NCBI GenBank assembly: GCA_029964075.1
Contig: CM057133.1
Span: 15,338,699 to 15,402,698, forward strand
Reading direction: 5' to 3'
Source: Patiria pectinifera
Taxonomy: Eukaryota; Echinodermata; Asteroidea; Valvatida; Asterinidae
DNA length: 64,000 bases
In this document: one piece after another, positions 54,765-64,000 of the stretch
Layout: each line of letters starts with the position of its first letter
How positions within the stretch are numbered: position 1 is the stretch's first letter
Program-made: the position numbers and the translations under genes
The notes under the pieces: model-generated
Seen by the model: the letters and a program-made list of their open reading frames with translations, nothing else
The model's database searches: none
What the model was told of the DNA's origin: nothing

Positions 54765-57700
54765 TCAAAAGATCGGTCAGATTTCCTTCAATAAACAAAT
54801 GCATTCCAGACTTATGGAATCACTGAAACAAACATGCTACACCCCACTTCAAGTCCATCCCAAGTCCAACCAGCAGCTTTTGCCATAAAGTGGTCATCAA
54901 CCGCAAGGCATGCTGTTTGTTTTGCCTTGCATTTTTTTCGGCTTTCGCGAAGGCCCTACATTTTGTTTTTAAATTTTAATTTCATTCAATCCTTTACAAA
55001 TTTCTTTCAGTGTCTTTGTGAAATGTCTTGCATTTTTTTAATGCGATTTGGTGAGCGAGTCATTTATTCTTGCTTTTTTTCAAATTTATTAGACTTTTTA
55101 AACGATTTTTCCTTTCATTTTTAATGAATACATTTGGTTTTCTCTTGGTAAATTCCGAGTCTTTGTACATCGCAATGATACTATGTTATGCGAGGTCCTA
55201 GAATTATTTTAACTTTAACCCCAAAGTAGCTCTGTCTTTATGCAAGTTAAGGTTTTGGTGTTTCTTAATTAAATTTTATTCTTTTTATTTTTAATCGTAG
55301 TTTGGTTTCATCCTTTCTATAATGCTTATCCATGTATAAATACGTCCTTGGGAATGTTTGGCGGATGACCCGGATGTTGGCTATATTAATATATAAGACT
55401 CGTATTACTCTATAGCTATAGCTCATGCGAGGCATGAATTCGAACGATATTTCTTACGGAATTTGCACAATGCAAAACTTATTATTGGATAAATTATACA
55501 TTATGATGAAACTTTATAGTTTGCATGTGAGAAAGGAAATGTAAAACAACTTGAAATATATGTCTCAAATATAACAACTCAACTACGTCTCCATGTACCT
55601 TCTATCTTTCGACGTGTCCATCCTGCCCGTCAGATGGTGGATTTCCAATGCATCGCATATTGGGTTGCGATATCGTTGACTACAGCAGTCAGCTGCTTTG
55701 ACTTGTGATTTTGAAGGCATGAACAGACGAGGAGCTGTTACACAGTCTGACGTTAACCATTGTCACAATGTCTCGGGGATAATTGGCGGGACGGTGTAGC
55801 CAAACTCAACCATAATGTTGGCTTTGCATCTCCTGACCTGATGCGCAGCCACGACAGACTTTTCCAGTTAATACGAATTTCGGTTATAGCAAACATACAG
55901 CCTTGGTCCCGACTGTGTATTTATACAGCGAGCATGACCTGGCCTCCACGTAATACAAAGTTCTGATATAACAAACATTTTGCAAAGGTCCGGATGAGTA
56001 TGTATTAAAGAGAGTCGACTGTAAAAATCAATAAAATAAAGAGGGCCTGACGTTTCGGTCTTTCAAACAAGACCTTCTTTAGAGACAAATAACTTGAATA
56101 TATCTGCTCTATATATAAAAGGAGAGTCCTAAACCTGCATTATTTGTTGACACTACCTTCTTGAATTGTCTGAAAATCTGTGGTGTGGTCAAATTTTGAT
56201 CAGATGTATTTTTGTATTGAAATGTTAGCAGGAAACTAATCAGTGGTGTAAGAAGGGGGCCGGGGAGGGGGAATAGGGGATGCCCACCTTTCCCCCCCCC
56301 CCTCAGATTTTGGAGAAGGCAAAAAAGAGCCTTGGATTGTTTGAAAGTATGACCAAAGCCAATGTGTGCCCCATTTAGAAAGTGAGGTCCCCATTTAGAA
56401 AATGAGGATCCCTTACCCCCCCCCCCGAACTGGAACCACAGTACTTAAAACAAAATACAACAGAATTGCATAAGTTGACTTTAATAGGTGGAAAAAAAAA
56501 CGTAAAGCCAACTAAAAAAATGAGTCTCTAAAAGTTCAAAAGTACCGGGATCGTCTTCACTTCAAACTCTCACATTGCCCACTACCTTCATCCACAGGTG
56601 TTTTGGACAAATCTTTAATTAATACACAATCATTCAATTACATGTTGTATGAACAGAATAAATATAACATACTTGTAAAAAGTAATCAAATACAGGTACA
56701 GTATTGCAGGCCAAAAAAAAAAAAGAATAACAGCATTAAATATGTACATGACCATTGATACTCGCTTGATTTTGCATTTTTGGGGGCCGGGACGTAAAAT
56801 ATCACCATTACATGTGTATTTACATGACTGCACTGACAAGTGGAACGGTGCATGCATATTTAATGTACACAAAACTCCATTTTACACTGGTTCAATTTTT
56901 GCAGTACAGTAAGTATTCCAAAGTGCCGTAATGGTGTATCGTTATTTGGCATTATGTGCAGATCTTTGTTCAAGGATACCCAATTTAACAAACATTTATT
57001 TCAGGCAAGCATTCAAAAGGAATGCTAGTCTTAATTGGCGTCTTTTCTTAATTGCTAATCAAAGTTAACTAATCTAAATCTGAGCACCTCAATTTTTTTT
57101 ACAAAAAAAAAATATTTTAAAAATCCCAAAATGTAGAAGAAAAGTAAGAAAAGAAATCAAGCAATCACCATTTATTCAATTGCAGATGTAAGACTTGTTT
57201 AAGGACACGTAAGGAAATGGACCCATCAATTTAATGAGAAAACCTTGATCAAAGGGATGATAGGTTCTAATTTGCGCAGGCTTTGTCTTTAAGAATGCGT
57301 GCAGCATGCGCATAAGCGTGGTACCAACGCAGTAACAGCTTCTCTGTTTTCACTTTTTCCCCCCAAAATGTGTAGGAACCAAAGAGTGACACTTTGCACA
57401 GGTTACATGTAGTTGTTATGCACCCTACTTAATATTTTGAGCATGTTACGAAAACAAGAATCCGGACCCGACAAAAATCCTGACCCGACAAAAATTCAGG
57501 GACAAAACAGAGCCGACCTGAAAAAACACAGAAATATCTGGCTTGGGCAAATTGTGCTTTGTTTCATGAACATTATGTCCACTTTTTGTGCCTGAACCCA
57601 TTCATTCCTTCATTAGACAAAGGCATTTGCCACTGGTGTCCTCCTCAAATTATACACAGCGGGAATCACTGGCTCCGCTCCCACCACAGCCCGTCTTTCC

Positions 57701-58140
57701 AATGCTGCTGCTTTCAGTGCGGTGGTGTCACACCCTGACCATTCTCCGATATTGTCCACCCAGCGCATCTACCCACGTTGCGTGAACTGTTTTGAAAACC
57801 GTCGTCTCTCAGCAAAGAATCCTACCGTACGGTACAGTGAACACTATTCACGTGACCTACCGGTGGGCCTACACGTTATAGACCCGACCTAAAAATCGCA
57901 AACGCTAAACCGAAATCGACCCGACCCAACTGAAATGATGGAAAAACTGACCCAATCTAAACCGAAGTCCATTTTGGGTCGGGTTTGCACCACATCATCC
58001 TACGTACCTTTAACATGTAATTTGGTTAGTTGAGAGCCCCCTAAAAAAGCTTTAATATTCAAAGTCTCAGTCTTTTTATCTGCAACAAAGAAAGTTAACC
58101 TAACACACCTACGCATCCAAAGCTCATGAAAAAAAGACGA
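54765..58140. other. intergenic, no gene seen
   Basis: AT-rich, with homopolymer runs (56290 C, 56419 C, 56715 A) and no frame resembling a protein. A ccgacaaaaatcctgacccgac direct repeat lies near 57465-57500 and a tccggacc/acccgac-rich stretch at 57880-57985. Confidence 0.45.
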
Positions 58141-58505
58141 TAAGGCCAACAAAAAAAAAATACTCGGTCTCTGGTCAGCGTACGCGTCGATTTTAATCAT
58201 GCGCGTCAACCTTCTTTTTTTTTTCCAAATTAACACGGGAGCTACAACAGCGCCCTCTATTGTTGCGCCTCCTCAAATTTTTGTACCAAGGAGCACCAAG
58301 GAATGGGAAATTGCACCAAGGCAAATAATGGAGGACACCAATGTATAATGAGGACACAAAAAAGCAAAAAAGTACCCACCTTGTCTGTACAATACAAGCT
58401 TGAAAAAAAAAAAGCCACCCAAAAAAAGAAAAAAAAAACCACGTCGCCGCATCAATTCCGGAACTCCGGTCTGACCAGAGACCGACTATTTTTTTTTTGG
58501 CCTAA
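58141..58505. mobile_element. GGCCAA-ended foldback family, copy D (variant)
   Basis: taaggccaac, A-tract, tactcggtctctggtcag at the left is mirrored by ctgaccagagaccgactatt, T-tract, ggcctaac at the right. The terminal type is shared, but the interior differs from copies A and C. Confidence 0.65.
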
Positions 58506-58645
58506 CAATTCAAAGATTACTACACAGTGTGGAAAATGGAACTTCTCCACAACTGAAACCACAAAACCCAATTGTTTTAGATGTCAAAAGGATCTCATCA
58601 TTTACACAGACCAAGAAAATAAAAAACCCCGGACTTAAATTAGGG

Positions 58646-58651
58646 TTTATT
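58646..58651 (-). promoter_or_regulatory. CSNK1A1: candidate CSNK1A1 polyadenylation signal
   Basis: AATAAA on the minus strand, about 510 nt beyond the stop codon at 59162. Confidence 0.35.
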
Positions 58652-59161
58652 GGTCAAGTTAAGCTTTAGCGGTATAAAAAAAATGCCTCATTGAAAAAAA
58701 AAAATTGCTTGAAAATTCGGACGTATCAGACAGCTTAAGTGCATTACACAATAATTTACAATATTCACAAAATGAAGAATATATAGACAATGGTGCATCG
58801 AGACCCGTGCTGGGTTCTGGGACCATACAATGAACGTGGGGCTCATTTTGTTTTTGTACAACTTAGACAACTGACTGTCAATTTCAGATTCTGTTTACAA
58901 CACTCTCATTTGTTTCTGTTTAAAATCACAAGGTGGTGATCAGTAGATTGAAAATCAAACTCCTTTCAGTGGCATCCCGCGCACATTACAAAATGTGCAT
59001 GCATTTGAAGTCTCTGTCTTTTGTTTGCAAATCAGAACGCATCTGTTAAATCACCACACCTTGGAGTACAGTTAGACAGTACGCCTCAGCATCATTTCAG
59101 AGCACCACCTCAGATGTGTTCCGGGAGACCACCAAATCCATTATTCAACGAAAGGAGCTGA

Positions 59162-62100
59162 TCAGCGCCGGCTCATGTTTCTACTCTCGGACTGGCGCGT
59201 GCCCTGAGCCGTCATGTGGTTGGCCGTGCTCGGGTGGCTCGGGGGCAGGGCCACCTTCTGCTTGAGCAGGGTCCAGTCGAAGATGTAATCGTACTGGTGG
59301 TTGAGGGTGCGGAACAGGATGCGGAACAGCTGGCGCAGGTACATGTAGTCGACGGCCTCGTCAAAGCGCAGACCCCGTGCATAGTTGAGGTACATGGAAA
59401 ACTCAGCAGGGAAGCCCTACCATGGAGATTGGGTAATAAACATAGGACTCAACTTACAAAATCGTTTCAGGAGAATTCAGTTACAGTGTGAGTGTAACAA
59501 ACTTTTAAAAACATTTAACTGACTAATCCTGATTGTCATAAAGCCTGTACACTTTCAAACTCCCCCCCCCCCTCAGAAAAAGCTGTGATCATCTTCAGAG
59601 TTGGTTGAAAATTATAACGCATTTGTGATAAGCGACATTAAAAGGTCCATGAAGTGAATATTTCTTAGAAACATATTTGTTCAACTTTCTACTCCTCTTA
59701 AATGCATGAAACATATTTGACATCCCTTTTTGGTTAATTTTATGGAAAAGTGCATTTCTTTGAACATTTAAAGTTTTCCATGCTTTTCTGGGAAAACTGA
59801 GGGCCCTGTTGCTGTGATGTCATTTCAGGAAGACACTTCACTTTTTGGTCTTCTGTTCAAATTGTGAACTAAAAAACTTGCTCATTGAAAATATTTGTGA
59901 GAGAAGTTTGCTCATTGGCTTACTGTCATGTATTGACACAACAGCAAATCACAAAAGAAAAGGAAATTTACGCCAGCAAAATATCAAAAGTTCTGGCAAT
60001 TTCTGGTGCTGAAATAGCTGTAACATTGAAGTTTCTGCCTGAAATGACATCACACTTTTGCTCAAGAAGATGGAAATTTGCACTGGCATAAACACCAAAA
60101 AGGCACCCAAATACCCTTGAAAATGGCAAAACGAAAACTGAATATTGGGTTTAATGGGACACAAAGGTGTATTTCCAAGGATTGCATTAAAGAAAATTAC
60201 ATCGCATGTGCCCTTTAAGTATATTCACTGCACAAATGACTCTTATACATGTCTGCAGTTCAGCAATGTTTGAAGCTACTAACAGCAGGCATCTTTCATG
60301 TTTTCTGGCCTTGACAAGACAAGAACTGGCAGAAGTATTAATTAAAACTCACTTTACAGAGCACCTCTACCGGTGTGGACATCTTCTTCTCACTGATCTT
60401 CTCATACTTCTGTTTCTTGGTGGCAGCTTTCAGACCTTGCCAGGGTAGAGTGGTTCTGTTGAAGTACATCAGCACGTAGCCAAGGGACTCCATGTCATCG
60501 CGCCGACTGAATAAATCAGCAAAGGAAAGAGTTTATTTCATACAAAATGACTCACGAAAGCCTCAATTTCCACATGGTTCTCAATTTCATGTTTTCCCCC
60601 TAAATAATCAAATAAACCACAAGGGCAACTGACAGAGTGCATTACATAATAATTTGAAAGCTGAACAGAAATATTGACTGGACATGCTTGTGTGGGGTTT
60701 GAACTTGCGACTTCTGGAATACTGCACCGGTGCTCTACTAACTGAGCGATCAACCCCTCCGTTTTGTCATTGCCTTTTTTTTTGGTGGGAGGCTTTTGGT
60801 GGAGTTAACAGCTGCCCCTCAACTGCTCTCTTGACTCCATGGCTATGAAACTTTAAAGGTATACAACAAAACTACCAAATTATTATGAAATGCCATCCTT
60901 GACTGTAAGAGAATAATAGTCTCAAGCATCCTATGAAATCGATCCATACAAGATACATGTGTTTTGAGTTGTAAATCAAGTTTAACATACACAACATGTG
61001 TCGTTATAGACTAATCTGGCGAACAAAATTGGAAACCATTCTTGAGGTAGAAACACGTCCGCGACCATGCCGCATACATTCTTAACCCTAACCCTGCCAG
61101 ACGCAACACAGTGCATCAGTTGGAAAAGTCTGGTTCACTTTGATGCATTCAGCTATCAACACCAGTGCATAAACGGTCAGTTCTGAGACAATGAGAGCTA
61201 ATCCCATTGAGAAATGCCACAGTTGTATCCTGCTGCATTCAGTGACCACAGACTCTGAGGCAGTTTGGCCTTGAGACTTTTAGCCTGATGGATCTTGCTG
61301 CACTTGGCAGGCTTGTCACTTTGACAAGTGTTGCATGTTGCTGTGTTTGGAAGGGTTTGTAGCCAAAATACCCTGGAGGGTTAGGGTTAAAGATGAGGCA
61401 CGCTCTCATTTTGTTCACCCTATTGGTTGAAGGAGCCCAGAGTCATGTGTACTGCATGCAACTGAGCACAGGCCACGTTTTACCTCAAAAATGGCTTCTA
61501 AATTTGTTCACCGTAGTTTCATTTTTGAGGGTGACAAGGAAGATATTTCCTCACCTCTGTTCAATACCCAGATGCGCATTGATACTGGCATATCTCGCTG
61601 TCCCAGTCAGGTTTTTGTCTTCCCTGTATGGGATGTGTGATTTGGACCGGCTGTCACGGTACTTCTTGGCCAGTCCAAAGTCAATGATGAAGAGCTTTGA
61701 TGATACAAAAAAACAAAAACAAATTGAGAGTTAAGACAATTTACGACACAAAGCGCCAATAAATGGTAACGACAATAATAATGGGCTTACCAAACTTGTC
61801 CTCAACTTATTTAAAACCGATGGGAGTGTCGTGGATAGAGGGCAGGGTTTGGTTGTTTTTTTAGTCACTGCGTTATTTGAATTAAACAAAATCTGCTTCA
61901 GGATGCGGAAGTCACTTTTGGAGTGATGAAAAAAAAACACTCTTGACTCTAACTTGACTAAAATTAAAGGTACAGTCCATCATTTGTAATTTGTGCATTT
62001 TGTTCGTTTGAAGCGCAAACATGCTCAAAATCTAAAGAAGGGTGCTGAACAACTAATCGGAAGAGTTTTCAGCTCAGCTTCAGCTGTATATTTCGAGAAA

Positions 62101-63083
62101 AACAACATTCTACGGTAGGATCTCGATTTCAAATCAAGAGTTGCTAAATCATGTTTTGAATTGGGCCTGAATTCAGAGTCCGAGACACGTTCTCACTGAG
62201 CCGGTTGCAGCGTTCTCACGTGATATCGTGCACTGATCCGACGAATTAAAGCAACCGTGCACGTGTGTGCGTCGTGTCAACGCTTGTGCGCTTCGCCAAA
62301 TGAAAAAACGAACTACTAACGGAAATTTCCAACGATGCGTCTTTAGATGCATTGTTTGAAAGGCCTTCTTTCGTTGATTTCTTCAAACTGACAGCTTGCT
62401 AGAAAGAATTTTTTCACAGGGAGTTTAGTCCCCTTACTATCTTTCAACCAAGTACAAACCTGTACATGTATGTTTTTCAATGCTAATTACGTTGGTTACT
62501 TTTTGGACAGCTGCAAATGATGGACTTTAGCTTTAACCCTAAAGGGGCCGGGTTATTTTGACCATCTCTTTCAAAAATTTTGAAACTCGGCACATGCACA
62601 GAGCAACTCTTCCTAAACATACCCAAGAAATTTCATGACTATAGGTCAAAGGGTTTTGGAATTATGGCTAATTAATTATTCATATGTACGAATGGCAATT
62701 CTGCTCTGTGTACACGACATATGTATGCGAAAATTCAGTTTTCATGGCGCGTAGCGCCGGAAAATTGTTCGCTACGCGGCAACCCGTGGTCCGATTTTTA
62801 TGTTTTTGGTATCAAAAGATGCGCAAAGCTCGAGGCTAAAAAGTCATAACAGCTTGGGTCGCGAACAATTTTTTTTTAGAGGCCATCACGGAAAATGTTG
62901 ATTCCGCCCCCCCCCTGGCCCCTTTAGGGTTAAAGAGGGCCCGTAACTACACAATGGTCAAGATTGCTATTATGTCAATCACACCTGATTGCAGTGTTTG
63001 CCGATGCCCATCAGGAAGTTATCTGGCTTGATGTCCCTGTGGATGAAGTTCTTGCCGTGGACAAACTCAATACGACTGATCAT
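59162..63083 (-). CDS. CSNK1A1: casein kinase I alpha, 3' part (4 exons)
   Basis: CK1 alpha is a Ser/Thr kinase that primes beta-catenin for degradation in Wnt signalling and also acts in Hedgehog signalling and the cell cycle. Exons 5' to 3': 62985-63083, 61555-61694, 60353-60506, 59162-59416; phases agree and about 216 residues are present. They begin at [20 protein letters not shown], which holds the HRD catalytic loop and follows the lost N-lobe. Next are the DFG motif ([12 protein letters not shown]), the CK1 activation segment ([20 protein letters not shown]), the LPWQGLK loop and the conserved C-lobe [16 protein letters not shown]. The alpha paralogue is favoured over delta/epsilon by GFPAEF...[11 protein letters not shown] and the short tail. 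The last 40 residues (ending RNMSRR) are lineage-specific. N-terminal exons lie beyond position 64000. Confidence 0.93.
59637..60219. repeat. interspersed repeat family J, copy 2
   Basis: Inverted relative to 15073-15480: cctgaaatgacatcac, ccttgaaaatggcaaaac, aatgggacacaaaggtgtatttcc, ending cgcatgtgccctttaag. It continues left to ttaaaaggtccatgaagtgaa, so 580 bp may be near full length. Intronic in CSNK1A1. Confidence 0.6.
60535..60770 (-). mobile_element. tRNA-derived SINE
   Basis: On the minus strand gggttgatcgctcagttagtagagc (A box) and gtcgcaagttcaaacccc (B box) are spaced as in a tRNA, followed by an unrelated body. The frame starting [11 protein letters not shown] inside it is the usual false protein made by such elements. 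No proper acceptor stem, so not a tRNA gene. Confidence 0.65.
61082..61390. mobile_element. TTAA-bordered MITE with telomere-like ends, inverted copy (309 bp)
   Basis: TTAACCCTAACCCTGCCAG at the left and CCCTGGAGGGTTAGGGTTAA at the right. Same length as the copy at 26650-26958 and in opposite orientation, with high similarity by eye. Intronic in CSNK1A1. Confidence 0.75.
61968..62533. mobile_element. repeat family K, copy 2
   Basis: ggtacagtccatcatttgtaa starts it and tgcaaatgatggactttagc ends it, so the ends are inverted repeats. The interior matches 37760-38318 in reverse (ttgaattgggcctgaattc, ttgtgcgcttcgcc, ctgacagcttgctagaaag). About 565 bp, non-coding. Confidence 0.7.
62533..62933. mobile_element. 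TTAA-bordered MITE, 401 bp
   Basis: TTAACCCTAAAGGGGCC at the left is the exact complement of GGCCCCTTTAGGGTTAA at the right (17 bp). The interior is not palindromic apart from gaacaatttt/aaaattgttc words. A frequent piggyBac-like end structure (CCCTAAA inside TTAA). It abuts family K. Confidence 0.8.
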
Positions 63084-64000
63084 CTGAATAAAAGCAAGGC
63101 ATGCCCAAAAGAACACAAGTATAATAAACGAGCACAACTTTATACACATGTGCCGGATGCAACACAAGAAGTACCCCCTCAACTGTTGAAAAAGGGAGAG
63201 TTGGGGGAGACAACTGGGAGAGACATTCGAATGCATTGCTGACGACGCCTGACGCTCATGCAAAGAGGCCATTGCTTTGTGCACATTCCGAATAAAATCA
63301 GTCTTGCGTACATTAGTTTTGCACTAGATACACACACCAACCAGTACGAACATGTACAAGGTTTCTTATGGGGTAGAAAACACAATGGAACAATAGGCTC
63401 ATTAGCCCTTTTTACACTAGACAAATCTCTGGGTCGACGCAGGGTTGAAAACATGCATCGTTTCACACTTGAAGAATTTCAACCCTGCGTCAAACCCGAG
63501 ATTGATTTCGCCCAGGGTTATACTCAACCTTGCTCCAGACCAGGGTTGAGATTTTCAACCCGGGTTGAAATGCTTGCCAGGGTTTGAAACAGTAGTAACT
63601 GAGCGGGATAAGCTTGATTTGCATGAAACAAGTGTGAAGCGATGCGGGGTTGAACGCGGGGTTGAAAAATCGAAAACTCAACCTGGGGCAGCACTGGGTT
63701 TGCCCAGGGTTGAGTTGAACCCAGGTTGAGAGGCTCTAGTGTGAAAAGGGCTTATCTTCCCCACAGAGAAATCAATCTACCCCATAAGGGAAAGACTATG
63801 GAGTTTGAGATTTAAATTGGAACAATGGAAAACAAAAGAAGGGTAACAAAGGTCTTCCCCATGAGTATACATGTATGTGTACCAACCTTACTATCTTTAT
63901 GTGGACCTGACAAGAAAACAGGTCCACATAATGCAGGTTGTGTGAACGTTATGTGGACTACATGTACATGTAAGCCGTGTCCACATAAGGTTTCGCCCTC
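63084..64000. other. CSNK1A1 intron, no exon found
   Basis: The next upstream CK1 alpha exon (ending just before MISRIEF) is not in this stretch. It holds the foldback element at 63403-63753 and gtggac/tccacataa repeats at the right edge (63898-63990). Confidence 0.6.
63403..63753. mobile_element. AGCCCTTTTTACACTAG-ended MITE, about 350 bp
   Basis: Left end TTAGCCCTTTTTACACTAG, right end CTAGTGTGAAAAGGGCTTA. The interior has many caaccctgg/gggttga words on both strands. No coding capacity. Flanks suggest a 2-3 bp T/A target, as for Tc1/mariner or Harbinger derivatives. Confidence 0.7.

Noticed and set aside
60690..60765. tRNA gene on the minus strand
   Set aside because: A and B boxes are present, but the acceptor and anticodon stems do not pair properly; it is a SINE head.

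Overview
This is a eukaryotic (metazoan) nuclear window. Genes have GT-AG introns, and two introns match the minor (U12) spliceosome. There is an autonomous-looking LINE, tRNA-derived SINEs and many short inverted-repeat DNA transposons. The conserved proteins are closest, from memory, to deuterostome versions. Together with the SINE and LINE types this suggests a marine invertebrate deuterostome, most likely an echinoderm; the species cannot be fixed from sequence alone.

Three conserved genes lie head-to-tail on the minus strand. WDR91 (14818-34009) can be assembled completely: 16 coding exons whose phases all join and whose summed length gives 783 codons plus a stop. RAB28 (39739-44340) is also complete, with 7 coding exons and 223 codons, ending in a CaaX box. 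The 3' part of a casein kinase I alpha gene (CSNK1A1, 59162-63083) follows, with its N-terminal exons beyond the right edge. On the plus strand an intronless 352-codon ORF (52434-53492) encodes a putative Rossmann-fold methyltransferase of unknown target. A possible C-terminal exon of another plus-strand gene sits at the extreme left edge, with weak support.

Mobile DNA fills most of the rest. A CR1/L2-like LINE (about 45300-49337) has an intact endonuclease-reverse transcriptase ORF of 998 codons that begins inside what looks like a zinc finger. There are tRNA-derived SINEs on both strands, two mariner-type palindromes with TA borders, several TTAA-bordered families (one with telomere-like ends), and a GGCCAA-ended family in four copies. 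There is also a cluster of long foldback elements in WDR91 intron 1, each bordered by a 9-bp target duplication, plus an unrelated foldback element with a 9-bp duplication downstream of RAB28. An 11-bp minisatellite of roughly 39 units lies in WDR91 intron 3.

The two most notable observations concern splicing. WDR91 intron 4 fits an AT-AC U12 intron, and only that reading restores the frame and the conserved protein. RAB28 intron 6 fits a GT-AG U12 intron whose retention would remove the CaaX box. WDR91 and RAB28 both belong to endosome/cilium membrane traffic, but nothing here shows an operon or shared regulation. The first 14 kb, and 54-58 kb, hold repeats and no gene I can support.
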